From Deltaproteobacteria bacterium (GTDB lineage: Bacteria > Myxococcota_A > UBA796 > CAJQPC01): DNA of 64,000 bases. Below are positions 8,660 to 17,219 of the stretch, one piece after another. Made by a program: the position numbers and the translations under genes. The notes beneath the pieces are model-generated. The model searched no databases and was not told the DNA's origin. It saw only the letters and a program-made list of their open reading frames with translations. Each line of letters starts with the position of its first letter. The stretch's first letter is position 1. Where the stretch lies: NCBI GenBank assembly GCA_016717595.1, contig JADKFE010000127.1, positions 50,897 through 114,896 on the forward strand. The letters run 5' to 3'.

Positions 8660-10279
8660 TCAGGGGCAGCCGGTCTGGGTCTGGGTGTTGCAGATGCGCC
8701 CGGCCTTGGGCGCGGGCACCCCGTCCTCTTGTGCGGCGGCGAGGTTGGCCTGCAGCAGCACCTTGAGATCCGCCTGGGGCTGATCTTTGGCCCGGGGCGC
8801 GTCTTTGAGCATCACGAAGCCGTCGTTTCCTTGGGCCATGTAGTCCAAGGTGACCACCCGCAGAGGGCGGTCCGTGGGCAGGGGCGCGTCGCCGGTGGCG
8901 GTGATCAGGCGCAGGGCCCGGGCGTCGGTGTCGCTGACGTCGTGGGTGAAGCCGAGCCCGGCGACCTGGAGCCAGTGGCCGTTGCCCGTCCAGTCGGTGA
9001 CGCCATGATCGAGGGCGGCCTCCAGGGTCTTCGCGTCGAGCTCCAGCACCGTGAGCGGCGTCGGCCACGGCAAGAGCGTCTCTAGGTGCTGACGGGTGAA
9101 GTTGGCCCCAGCGGGGAGATCTTCGTTCATGCGTAAGCCGCCGGAGTTCACCAGGGCCACGTCCGCGCCGGGGGCGGCGGCCAACATCACATCAGCGGCC
9201 CAGTCGCCCAATGAGGTCTCAAAGCGGCGAACGGAGAGCTCCTCGCCGATGAGCGGGGCCTGGTGGTGGCCCAGAGGCTCGGCGAGGCAGCCCGGCGGCA
9301 GGCTGATCCCGGCGCAGAAGCTCGCGTCGTGCTCGGCGAGGCGATCGTTCACGAGCTTGGCGACGACGGGATCTTCGGCCACGTTGTTGTCCAGGGCGCG
9401 CAGCTCGGCCTCAGCGTTTACCACACCATCAGCCCCCACCCGCACCGTCCACACCGCGGCGGTGCGCAGGTCGGCGTCGGCCTTCACCACGAGGCGACCG
9501 CCGACCTCGGCGCGCTGGGCGTTGTGCTCGTGGCCGCCGACGATGAGGTCGGGGCCTTCAGCGCCGAGGGTCTTCAAGAGCGCGACGTCGTTCGCCATGG
9601 CCTGATGGGTGAGCCCGACGACCACCTCAGCGCCTTCAGCGCGCAGCATGGCCACCGTCGCGCGGGCGGTCTCGACGGGGTCGCTCACCTCAGCGACGTA
9701 GGGCCGCGGGCCGTCCAGGGGCAAGAGCAGGCCAAACACGCCGACCTTCACGCCGCCGACCTCACGGATCACCCACGGCAGCAGGCGCGGGCTCGTGGGC
9801 ACGGGGGTGGTGTCGCAGCCCTGAAACTGAAGGTTGGAGATCACCCAGTCGAACTGGCTCTGGGTGAGGCGATCTTGCACGACCTTGGCCCCCGAGCAGC
9901 CCGTCTTGTCGAGCTCGTGGTTGCCGAAGGTGGTGAGCAGCATGGGGTCGTAGGCGGGCTCATCGCCGTCCAAGGCGTTCAGCGCCTCGACCACCTGGGC
10001 GCCGTCGTAGGTGCGGCTCAACAGCGAGGGGTACCAGAAGTCACCGGCGCCCAAGAGCAGCAGGTCGGGCGACTCGGCCTCAAGGCTGAGGCGTAAGGTG
10101 CGCAGCCGGGCGAAGCCGCCGACATGGGACTCGGGGAAACCTTCAGCGCGGTACACGTCGTTGAAGGCGAGCAGGCGCAGGGCACGATCGGCCGTGGCGT
10201 TGGTCTCGGGCGCGCGGCCACCGGCGCAGGCGGCGAGGGTGAGGCAGAAGAGCGCGGCGCGGGTGTCGGGGCGGGGCAT
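8660..10279 (-). CDS. 5'-nucleotidase/cyclic phosphodiesterase family lipoprotein (UshA/CpdB-like)
   Basis: A 539-residue envelope nucleotidase. The signal peptide ends in lipobox TLAAC. The N-terminal metallophosphoesterase domain carries LLAFNDVYRA, GAGDFW, FGNHELD, GLTHQA and GGHEHN. The C-terminal nucleotide-binding domain carries NSGGLRMNEDLPAG and DYMAQGNDGF. The first metal motif reads NDVY rather than the usual DxH, a variant also known in some family branches. The family hydrolyses nucleotides or nucleotide sugars outside the cytoplasm; the precise substrate is not predictable. The start is supported by AGGAGG 6 nt upstream. It is convergent with the caspase-like gene. Confidence 0.88.
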   Translation of the reverse strand: MPRPDTRAALFCLTLAACAGGRAPETNATADRALRLLAFNDVYRAEGFPESHVGGFARLRTLRLSLEAESPDLLLLGAGDFWYPSLLSRTYDGAQVVEALNALDGDEPAYDPMLLTTFGNHELDKTGCSGAKVVQDRLTQSQFDWVISNLQFQGCDTTPVPTSPRLLPWVIREVGGVKVGVFGLLLPLDGPRPYVAEVSDPVETARATVAMLRAEGAEVVVGLTHQAMANDVALLKTLGAEGPDLIVGGHEHNAQRAEVGGRLVVKADADLRTAAVWTVRVGADGVVNAEAELRALDNNVAEDPVVAKLVNDRLAEHDASFCAGISLPPGCLAEPLGHHQAPLIGEELSVRRFETSLGDWAADVMLAAAPGADVALVNSGGLRMNEDLPAGANFTRQHLETLLPWPTPLTVLELDAKTLEAALDHGVTDWTGNGHWLQVAGLGFTHDVSDTDARALRLITATGDAPLPTDRPLRVVTLDYMAQGNDGFVMLKDAPRAKDQPQADLKVLLQANLAAAQEDGVPAPKAGRICNTQTQTGCP

Positions 10280-10315
10280 CGGACCTCCTGCCGGGAATTG
10301 TACGCCGCCGCGTCG

Positions 10316-11011
10316 TCACTCCGTCGAGAAGCGCAGGGGGAAGGTGAAGGGGAAGCCGTCGGGCAGGTCGTGGGCCGGAAAAGGGGCGTGGCGGAGGGTC
10401 TCGACCACACAGGCGCTGAGCTCGCCAGAGAGGCCGCCGTCGTCGGTGACGGTGAGCGCCGAGACCCGCCCGTCACAGCCCACGGTGAAGTCTAAGGTGA
10501 GCACGCCGTCCACGCCGCCTTCAGGCAGGCAGCGCGCGGTGTGTTGAATGAACGTGTTCATCGAGGCGCGCACGTCCTCCAGGCTCAGGCCCGCTGAGGC
10601 GACCATGCCTTCGTCGCCTTCGACGTCTGTGGGCCCGGCGAGGCAAGGTTTGGCGGCGGGCATGGTGAAGCTGGGGGCGGCGGCGGCTTGGGAGGTGGCG
10701 GCGTCGGGGGCGCGCACGGTGAGGCCCTTCGCCCGGCGCCGGGGTGTGCGGCTGGGCGTGGGCGCGGCGACGGCGGCGGCGTCTGTGGGGGAGTCCACCT
10801 TGAGCACGAGGACCTGGCCGATCTCGATCGTGTCCGAGCTCAGCCCGTTCCACTCCTTGAGCTGGGCGACGGTGACCCCGTTGGCGCGGGCGAGCTTGGA
10901 GAGGGTGTCGCCCTTCACCACGGTGATCGTCGGGTGCTCGGGCTCAAACAGGCCGCAGGCGGGGGTGAAGGTCATCGTGACGAAGAAGAAGAGCGGCCAG
11001 ACGAGGCGCAT
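10316..11011 (-). CDS. LysM-domain lipoprotein with AgmX/TonB-like C-terminal domain
   Basis: A 231-residue protein. A signal peptide with lipobox TPAC precedes a LysM peptidoglycan-binding domain (TITVVKGDTLSKLARANG to GQVLVLKVD). A basic, Ala/Pro-rich linker follows (TPRRRAKGLTVRAPD). The C-terminal ~90 residues resemble the AgmX/PglI-type domain: SLEDVRASMNTFIQHTARCL, LTLDFTVGCDGRVSALTV, CVVETLRHAPFP. Its ATG (11011) shares a base with the stop of the upstream kinase gene (TGATG), so the two are probably translationally coupled. This suggests an envelope protein working with the kinase. Confidence 0.8.
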   Translation of the reverse strand: MRLVWPLFFFVTMTFTPACGLFEPEHPTITVVKGDTLSKLARANGVTVAQLKEWNGLSSDTIEIGQVLVLKVDSPTDAAAVAAPTPSRTPRRRAKGLTVRAPDAATSQAAAAPSFTMPAAKPCLAGPTDVEGDEGMVASAGLSLEDVRASMNTFIQHTARCLPEGGVDGVLTLDFTVGCDGRVSALTVTDDGGLSGELSACVVETLRHAPFPAHDLPDGFPFTFPLRFSTE

Positions 11012-12630
11012 CAAGGCACACACCGCTCAAAGTTCTTCACGCAGCGCAGGTTGGCCGAGGCGCCGGCCTCCACCTTCACCTTGCCCGCGATGGTGGGGTC
11101 GCCGCCCCAGGTGGCCATGACCTTGTAGGTGCCGACGGGCACCTCACCGACGCTGAAGCGCTGTCCGTTGGACTCGGCGATGAGCCAGACCTCGTTGGCC
11201 TGGTTCTCGTAGACCGAGACGCGGCCATACGCCGTCGAGGCCGGCGTGATCGTCCGCTCGGGGGGCGTGGTCGCGCCGGAGCCCGTCGCCTTTCCGCCGG
11301 ACTTTCCGCCGGATTTGCCGCTGGACTTGCCGCCGCTGCGGTCCTTGGGAGCCGGGGGCGGCGCCTCTTCAGGGGGCGCCTCGGCCTCCACAGGCGGGGC
11401 CTCGACAGGCGGCGCCTCGACGGGGGCCTCGACGGGCGGCGCCTCCACAGGCGGGGCGGCCTCGGCGGGCTGCGTCACCTCCACGGGCGGGAGCTGGGCC
11501 TGCTGCGCGGGGCGCAGGATCAACGCCCAGACCACCGCCGCGAGACCCACCACAAACATGAACGCGCTGACCCCGAAGAACAGCCGCTGGGCGAGGGGCT
11601 GGGCGCGCTCCTCAAACGAGGTCAGGCCTGTGCCGTCTTGGGCGTACTCTCCCGGCAGCCGCCGCAGGCTCTCGCCGCCGCCGGGCACGATGGTGTTCTC
11701 ACGACCGCCGCTCACCATGTGCTCCATGGTGTTCCCGGCGTTGCCCAGGGCGCTCTTGGACGGGCGCGGCGGCGTGGTGAGCTGGGTGGAGGCCTTGGCC
11801 AAAGCGGGCGTCGCCGGGGGATCTTCAGGCAGCCGGGGGATGAGCAGGCGTAAGGTCTCGGCGAACTCGGCGGCGGTGGGGAAGCGGTCCTCAGGGCGGT
11901 ACCGTGTGGCGTGGCGCACGACGTCGCGGAGCTGGGGCTCAAGGCTGCCGAGCAGCTCGTCGTCCATGTCCGCGGCGAAGAGGTCCGAGGGCAGCTCGTT
12001 GGTGAGCAGGGTGAACAGCGTGGCGCCGACGGCGTAGAGGTCGGCCCGGCCATCGACGGACTTGGCGCTCGTCTTCTGCTCGGGCGCCATGAACCCCCAG
12101 GTGCCCATGATCGAGCCCGTGCGGGTCAAGGAGCGGTCCTCACCCATAAACCGGGCGATGCCGAAGTCGGTGACCATCGGCTGGTTCTTCTCGCTCACGA
12201 GGATGTTCTGGGGCTTGATGTCGCGGTGGACGACCCCGGCCTCGTGGGCGGCCTGCAGCGCCTCAAGGATCCCGACGCAGGTGCGCGCGGCGAGGCGCGG
12301 CGGCATGGCGCCGTGGCGATCGAGCCAGTCGCGCAGGCTGCCCCCGGGGACCAGCTCCAGCACGATGAACGAGCGCTCGCCGTCGCTCACCACGTCGTGA
12401 ACGGCGACGATGTTCGGGTGGTGCAGCCGGGCCATCGCCCGGGCCTCGTTCAGAAAACGCTCAACGATGTTGCCGCTGTGCGTGAGGTTCGGCGAGAGCA
12501 GCTTCACCGCGCGATGCACCTGCAGGCGGGTGTCCCAAGCCCGATACACCGTCGCCATCCCGCCCTCGCCGAGGGTGAGATCAAGGGTGTACCGCCCCTC
12601 AGAGAGGCTCTGGACCTGAGGTGCTCTCAA
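11011..12630 (-). CDS. Membrane-bound serine/threonine protein kinase
   Basis: A 539-residue Hanks-type kinase. The N-terminal kinase domain (about residues 12-270) has the Gly loop GEGGMATVY, HRAVKLL, VHRDIKPQN, TDFGIA and the APE-equivalent MAPEQ. After a Pro/Thr-rich cytoplasmic linker a single transmembrane helix (LFFGVSAFMFVVGLAAVVWA) leads to an extracytoplasmic linker of PPVEAP repeats and a Gly/Ser/Lys stretch. The C-terminal ~85-residue beta domain (VPVGTYKVMATWG) is PEGA-like. The start is TTG at 12630, supported by GGAG about 6 nt upstream, and no other start precedes the kinase fold. It is coupled to the downstream LysM lipoprotein, which may be its partner or target. Confidence 0.9.
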   Translation of the reverse strand: MRAPQVQSLSEGRYTLDLTLGEGGMATVYRAWDTRLQVHRAVKLLSPNLTHSGNIVERFLNEARAMARLHHPNIVAVHDVVSDGERSFIVLELVPGGSLRDWLDRHGAMPPRLAARTCVGILEALQAAHEAGVVHRDIKPQNILVSEKNQPMVTDFGIARFMGEDRSLTRTGSIMGTWGFMAPEQKTSAKSVDGRADLYAVGATLFTLLTNELPSDLFAADMDDELLGSLEPQLRDVVRHATRYRPEDRFPTAAEFAETLRLLIPRLPEDPPATPALAKASTQLTTPPRPSKSALGNAGNTMEHMVSGGRENTIVPGGGESLRRLPGEYAQDGTGLTSFEERAQPLAQRLFFGVSAFMFVVGLAAVVWALILRPAQQAQLPPVEVTQPAEAAPPVEAPPVEAPVEAPPVEAPPVEAEAPPEEAPPPAPKDRSGGKSSGKSGGKSGGKATGSGATTPPERTITPASTAYGRVSVYENQANEVWLIAESNGQRFSVGEVPVGTYKVMATWGGDPTIAGKVKVEAGASANLRCVKNFERCVP

Positions 12631-12712
12631 CGGATCTCCGGGGTGCCAACGGAGAGCGTAGACCGCTGACCACTCGCAGTCAACGACCAGAGCGGGCGCA
12701 GCCGAATCCAGA

Positions 12713-13384
12713 TCACCCGCCGCGCTCCGGCTCGCCCCAATCGACGATCGCCCAGCCCTTCCGCGCGGCGAGGCGGCGCAGGCGCGGGTCGGGGTTGACG
12801 GCGACGGGGCGCCCGACGACCTCCAAGACCGGGGAATCGGTGACGGAGTCGGTATAAAACGCGCAGTCGCCGAGCGAGACCTTCAGAGAGTCCGCGAGGG
12901 CCTGGGCGTGGTGAAGTTTGCCTTCGCCAAAACAGAGCGCGCCGTCGGGGCGCCCGGTGAAGTGGCCCTGGGCGTCGACCTCAAAGCGGCTGCACAACAA
13001 CGAATGAATGCCCAGCGCCTCGCCCACACGCTCGGCCATGTACAACGACGAGGTCGTGAGCAGCGCCAAGGTGTGCCCTTGGGCCCGGTGCTCGTTCAGC
13101 GCCGCCAAGGCGCCGGGGCGGTAGAGGCCGCGCACCTCGGCGTCATAGAAGGCCCCGGTGCGCTGCCGCAGGTCGGCCTCTGGCTGGCCCTCTAAGGTGC
13201 GGATGGCGTCAAGCACCGCGCCGTCGAGGCCTGAGCGCCCGAGGTGGTAACGGGTGAGCCAGACGAGCGCCCGCGCCGCCGCGCTGAGGCTGATTCGCCC
13301 CTCCCGAAGCTGCGCACGAACCCACATCGAGCCGGAGTTTCGGCTGATCAGGGTGCGGTCGAGGTCGAAGAAGGCCACGGACAC
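12713..13384 (-). CDS. HAD-superfamily phosphatase, SerB-like (subfamily IB)
   Basis: A 223-residue cytoplasmic HAD hydrolase. Motif I is FFDLDRTLI, with nucleophile and acid/base Asp at residues 7 and 9. Motif II is LLTTSS, the motif III Lys lies in GEGKLHH, and motif IV is FYTDSVTDSPVLE. The arrangement matches the IB group of phosphoserine-phosphatase-like enzymes; no substrate can be assigned. It starts with GTG (GTGTCCGTGGCC) and is divergent from cysH with only a short intergenic space, so the two promoters must be compact or overlapping. Confidence 0.85.
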   Translation of the reverse strand: MSVAFFDLDRTLISRNSGSMWVRAQLREGRISLSAAARALVWLTRYHLGRSGLDGAVLDAIRTLEGQPEADLRQRTGAFYDAEVRGLYRPGALAALNEHRAQGHTLALLTTSSLYMAERVGEALGIHSLLCSRFEVDAQGHFTGRPDGALCFGEGKLHHAQALADSLKVSLGDCAFYTDSVTDSPVLEVVGRPVAVNPDPRLRRLAARKGWAIVDWGEPERGG

Positions 13385-13443
13385 GGCCCCACACTAGCCT
13401 GTTCGTGGTTAAGCTGCCCGCCCCTGCTGGAGAAGATGACGGA

Positions 13444-14097
13444 ATGGCGACCGCGCTGACGGCCGGAGCTCTACACCCCGAGGGCGTGCTCACCTGGGCG
13501 CTCGACACCTACGGCGACCGCCTCGCGTTCACCACGGGCTTAGGCGCCGGGGGGCTCTGTGTGCTGCATCTGGCCCGCCGCCTCGCCGGGCGCCTGCGCT
13601 GCGTCTTCTTGGACACGGGCTTTCATTTCGCCGAGACCTTGCAGTACGCCCAAGACGTCGCGGCGTTTCTGGACATCGAGCTCATCCTGCAAGAGCCCGA
13701 GCCCTTCGGCCCCACCTGGCGTGAAGACCGCGAGGCCTGCTGCGATCACCGCAAGGTCGCGCCCTTGGCGAAGGCGCTCGAGGGCTATGACGCCTGGGTG
13801 AACGCCCGCCGCGGAGATCAAGGCGGCCTGCGCGTGGGCATGCCGCTCATCGAGCGGGACGAGGCCGGCTTCGTGAAGGTCAACCCCTTGGCCCACACCC
13901 CCCGGGCCTGGGTAGACGACTACATGACCACCCACCGCATCCCGATCCATCCGCTGTTGAGCCAAGGGTATGGCTCCATCGGCTGCGAGCCCTGCACCCG
14001 CAAGCTCAAGGCGGGCGAGGGCGAGCGTGACGGGCGCCTGTTCGCCGGCGGCAAGACCGAGTGTGGCATTCACACCCGGCTGCAGGTCAAACGCTGA
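13444..14097 (+). CDS. cysH: Assimilatory adenylyl-sulfate (APS) reductase, 4Fe-4S type
   Basis: Reduces activated sulfate to sulfite in cysteine biosynthesis. The protein has the paired cysteines CC (C99-C100) and CEPC (C181, C184) that bind a 4Fe-4S cluster in APS reductases and are missing from PAPS-only enzymes, so APS is the expected substrate. The catalytic Cys is in ECGIH (C207). The nucleotide-binding region is FTTGLGAGG and a conserved FLDTGFHFAETL follows. ATG 13444 is preferred; GTG 13405 in frame would add 13 residues. No other sulfate-assimilation genes are nearby. Confidence 0.88.
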   Translation: MATALTAGALHPEGVLTWALDTYGDRLAFTTGLGAGGLCVLHLARRLAGRLRCVFLDTGFHFAETLQYAQDVAAFLDIELILQEPEPFGPTWREDREACCDHRKVAPLAKALEGYDAWVNARRGDQGGLRVGMPLIERDEAGFVKVNPLAHTPRAWVDDYMTTHRIPIHPLLSQGYGSIGCEPCTRKLKAGEGERDGRLFAGGKTECGIHTRLQVKR

Positions 14098-14112
14098 GCG
14101 GGGCCGCGGGGC

Positions 14113-15123
14113 TTAAGACAAGAACACCAGCTCATGCGGGGGCACGAGCAGGCGCAGGGTGTCGCCCTGAACGGTGAGCACCTCGGAGAGCCGCACAAAG
14201 TCTTTGGTGCGGGCGTTGTAGAGGTAAGGGTCGCCCGACTCAAAGATCTTGTCGACGGGCAGGCGGTCTAGGGCGGCCGGGGAGACGTCACCGCCCGCGG
14301 CCCAGGTCTTGAGCGCCTCCATGCGCCAGGTGCGCAGGAGCTTGCGGAAGAGGTAAGGCCAGATCACGGCGGTGTCGTTGAGCGCGCTCACCGTGGGCAG
14401 GCTCACGCCGGTCTCGCTCACGTCGGCGGCCTGCACGCCCCGGTTGTAGCGCACGGCGCTGCGGGCGAAGATGCTCAGGCGGTTCCGGAGCGCGTTGGAG
14501 AGCGTGAAGTAGTAGTAGGGGTAGGCGTGGCCCTGGTTGAGCATCTCGCTGTTGACGCTGTCCTTGATGAGATCGGTGAGCGTGTCTTCGCTCATCGTCG
14601 CGCCTTCAGCCAAGGTCGAGGAGCCCGGGAAGACCCAGCCCAAGACGCGGCCGTTGCGGTCGCAGGTGTCGCTCACCACGACCACCTCGACGCCCTCAGT
14701 GTACCTGTCCTTGACCACCCGCTCGCCGACGGTCACCCGGTTGAGGTACCCCCAGGAGTGCCAGTCGGCGTTGGTGACGGTGACGCCCAACATGCCCAGG
14801 AGCGCGTGGGCGGCGCCGCGGGCCAAGGCCGTGGGCTGGTGGTGGTTCCCGGCGCTGGGCTTGGCGGCCGTGGTGGTCACCGCGCTCACGTTGACGGTCA
14901 CCGAGGGCTGGTAGTGGGTCTCCAAGGCGTCGATGCCCTGCAGGCGCACGCTCACGGAGCCGTTGGCCTGCGCCTCAAAGCTCACCTTGCCGGGGGTGCC
15001 CTCATCATCGGGCAAGGCGGCCAGGGCGGCGGGGTCGTGGGGCTTGAAGCTGATCGTGTCGCCGTCAGGCTTGAGGCCCACGGCGTAGAGCTGGCCACGA
15101 AACACACGAAAGGGCAGTGACAT
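14113..15123 (-). CDS. Staphylococcal nuclease (SNase)-like protein
   Basis: A 336-residue protein with no signal peptide. SNase hallmarks appear in order: DGDTISF (the calcium-binding Asp), VRLQGIDALE (catalytic Arg and Glu, and the GID Asp), and RNGRVLGWVF (second catalytic Arg in the G-R-x-L-x-W/Y-V motif). All catalytic residues of the family therefore seem to be kept. Unlike secreted nucleases of about 150 residues, this one has a ~75-residue insertion between the second and third motifs and a ~140-residue C-terminal domain (ALRNRLSIFARSAVRYNRG, LFRKLLRTWR) that I do not recognise. AGGAG 7 nt before the ATG supports the start. It is divergent from the LysR gene. Confidence 0.65.
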   Translation of the reverse strand: MSLPFRVFRGQLYAVGLKPDGDTISFKPHDPAALAALPDDEGTPGKVSFEAQANGSVSVRLQGIDALETHYQPSVTVNVSAVTTTAAKPSAGNHHQPTALARGAAHALLGMLGVTVTNADWHSWGYLNRVTVGERVVKDRYTEGVEVVVVSDTCDRNGRVLGWVFPGSSTLAEGATMSEDTLTDLIKDSVNSEMLNQGHAYPYYYFTLSNALRNRLSIFARSAVRYNRGVQAADVSETGVSLPTVSALNDTAVIWPYLFRKLLRTWRMEALKTWAAGGDVSPAALDRLPVDKIFESGDPYLYNARTKDFVRLSEVLTVQGDTLRLLVPPHELVFLS

Positions 15124-15290
15124 TGGGGCTCCTAGACGAGAGGGTCAGCGTCTGTTCGGGTTATTGTCGCCCGAACGTGAGAGAGATTGCGGCCCTCTGG
15201 ACCGCGGACGCCGCCAAGGATCACACGCTCCGAGGTGAAATTTCTCCAGATCGTTTGCCCTTGGGTGATGCGCGGGGGTATCAACGGCCC

Positions 15291-16196
15291 ATGTGCGCCG
15301 CCCCGCTCCACACCCTCGACCAGCTCGCAGTGCTGGAGTCCGTCGCCCGCTTGGGATCCTTCGCCGCCGCCGCCCGTGAGCTGCATCGGGTGCCTTCAGC
15401 GGTGAGCTACGCCGCCCGCGCCTTGGAGGAGCAGCTCGGCCTCACGCTCTTTGATCGTGCAGGGCACAGCGTCACCTTGACCCCGGCGGGGCGCAGCGTG
15501 CTCGACGAGGCCCGGGCCGCGCTCAACCGCGCCCGCCGCCTAGAGCAGCTCGCGGCGTCCCTTCGTGAGGGCTGGGAGCCCGAGCTTCAGGTGGTCATCG
15601 AGGGCGTCTACCCCATGAAGCTCATCACGGCGGTGCTGCGGGCCTTCGGGGAGCGCCAGGTGCCCACCAAGGTGCGGGTGGACGTCGAGTACCAAGACGG
15701 CGTGCCCGAGCGGTTTGAGGCCGATCACGCCGACATCATGGTGCTTCTGGACTGGCCTGGCGACGACCGCCTCGCCGCCACGCCCCTGCCGCCTCTGGAC
15801 ATGGTGCTCGTCGCCGCGCCAGATCACCCCTTGGGCCAAGCCCAGAGGGTCGAGCGCCGGGCGCTCTTAGAGCACACCGATCTGGTCGTGCGCGACTCCT
15901 CCGCCCAGTACACCCGCGCCCCACGCAAGCCCTACATGGGCAGCCAGCACGTCATCTACCTCAGCGACTTCTACTCCAAACGCCTCGCGCTCCTCGGCGG
16001 CGTCGGCTTTGGCTGGCTGCCCGAGCACCTCGTCGAGGACGACCTCGCCAGCGGCGCCTTGGTCACCGTGGACTTCATCGAGGGTTACCGCTGGACCTAC
16101 CACCCCTCGCTCATCACCCGCCGCGACAACCCCCCAGGTCGGGCCGGGAGCCTGTTTGTGGAGCTTCTGTTAAACATCGTTCATCTAAAATCGTGA
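15291..16196 (+). CDS. LysR-family transcriptional regulator
   Basis: A 301-residue regulator. The N-terminal winged helix-turn-helix is typical: LDQLAVLESVARLGSFAAAARELHRVPSAVSYAARALEEQLG is recognisable across residues ~8-50, followed by LFDRAGHSVTLTPAGRSVL. The C-terminal substrate-binding domain runs from residue ~90 (VVIEGVYPMKLITAVLRAF) to the end. ATG 15291 places the HTH at the usual distance from the N-terminus. Frame is open further upstream but without signs of coding. LysR regulators often control a divergent neighbour, here the SNase-like gene 168 bp away. The effector is unknown. Confidence 0.9.
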   Translation: MCAAPLHTLDQLAVLESVARLGSFAAAARELHRVPSAVSYAARALEEQLGLTLFDRAGHSVTLTPAGRSVLDEARAALNRARRLEQLAASLREGWEPELQVVIEGVYPMKLITAVLRAFGERQVPTKVRVDVEYQDGVPERFEADHADIMVLLDWPGDDRLAATPLPPLDMVLVAAPDHPLGQAQRVERRALLEHTDLVVRDSSAQYTRAPRKPYMGSQHVIYLSDFYSKRLALLGGVGFGWLPEHLVEDDLASGALVTVDFIEGYRWTYHPSLITRRDNPPGRAGSLFVELLLNIVHLKS

Positions 16197-16201
16197 TGAA
16201 C
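16179..16201. promoter_or_regulatory. 7-bp inverted repeat with 9-nt spacer over the LysR stop codon, plus nearby palindrome
   Basis: GTTCATC (16179-16185) and GATGAAC (16195-16201) are exact reverse complements separated by 9 nt. A second dyad with the same half-site, TTCATTGATGAA, follows at about 16221-16232. The stretch is unusually AT-rich for the window and lies between the LysR stop and the start of the next lipoprotein gene at 16276. It could be a regulator binding region for that gene or a weak terminator. There is no T-run, which argues against intrinsic termination. Confidence 0.4.
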
Positions 16202-16275
16202 ATCCTCAAAACGTTTCGCTTTCATTGATGAAGATCGGGCGCTACCGTAGGCTCATCCACCCCAGGAGAGCCCCC

Positions 16276-17209
16276 ATGCGTGTCCACCTGCTCCTCCCTA
16301 CGCTGCTGATCACCGTCGCGGGCTGCATCAACGACTTCGGCTTAGAGACCATCGAGCCCAAGGTGGAGGGCGGCCTGACCGACACCGCGCCGCCAGACGA
16401 GGAGCCCGTCTCAGGAGGAGGAGCCCGTCGAGGAGGAGGAGCCCGTCGAGGAGGAGGAGCCCGTCGAGGAAGAAGACCCCGCGCCTGTGGACGACTGTGA
16501 GCACACCAGCGACCTCATCTACGTCATCGCCCAAGACGACGCCTCGCTCCACCTCTTTGACCCGGCGAGCCTGAGCTTCACCCGCCTGGGGACGCTGGCC
16601 TGCGACGCCTGGAGCCAGCCGGAGTCGATGTCGGTGGCCCGAGACGGCGTGGCCTATGTGCGCTACAGCGACGAGGCCGTCTACGCCGTCAACGTCGAGA
16701 CCTTGGCCTGCACGCCGACCGCCTACAACGACAAGGCCACGGCCTTCGGCGCGTTCGGCATGGGCCACTCCACAGACAGCGCCGAGACCTGGCGTGATCA
16801 GCTCTACGTCGCGAACAGCCGCCAGCTCGCCCGCCTCGACACCGCCACCTGGACGCTCACCGTCTTGGGCACGATGAAGAGCCAGGCCGAGCTCTCTGGG
16901 GACGCCGAGGGCCAGCTCTGGGGCCTCTTGCCTCTGGAGAGCCCGGCGCAGCTCGTTCAGCTCGACAAGACCAGCGGCGCGGTGCTGAGCACCACGAAGC
17001 TCCCCGGCTTCCCCGACGCCAGCGACATCGACACCTTCGCCTTCGCGGCCTGGGGCGGGGAGCACTTCTTGTTTGTGCGGGTGTTCGGCATGGGCAGCAC
17101 CACGGACGTCTACCGCGTCGACGCCAGCGGCAAGCTCAGCGTCGCGCTGGAGGACATCGGCTTTGAGATCGTCGGCGCTGGGGTCTCCACCTGCGCGCCG
17201 ACGGAGTAG
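16276..17209 (+). pseudogene. Lipoprotein gene with a one-base frameshift in an acidic repeat
   Basis: The first part encodes signal peptide and lipobox MRVHLLLPTLLITVAGC with AGGAG 8 nt upstream, then runs into an 18-bp repeat (~16399-16482). Read in the other frame the repeat encodes EEEEPV units that continue smoothly into the second part (from VDDCEHTSDLIYVIAQD to CAPTE at 17209). The first repeat copy is 19 nt instead of 18 (TCAGGAGG... instead of GAGGAGG...), which breaks the frame. Restoring it gives a ~310-residue lipoprotein whose C-terminal part (AQDDASLHLFDPASLSFTRLG, DQLYVANSRQLARLD) resembles a beta-propeller-like repeat. Sequencing error and true mutation cannot be told apart. 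Confidence 0.75.
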
Positions 17210-17219
17210 GCCCGGGGCC

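Noticed and set aside
16179..16201. CIRCE-like element because of the 9-nt spacer
   Set aside because: The arms (GTTCATC/GATGAAC) do not match CIRCE and no chaperone gene is near.
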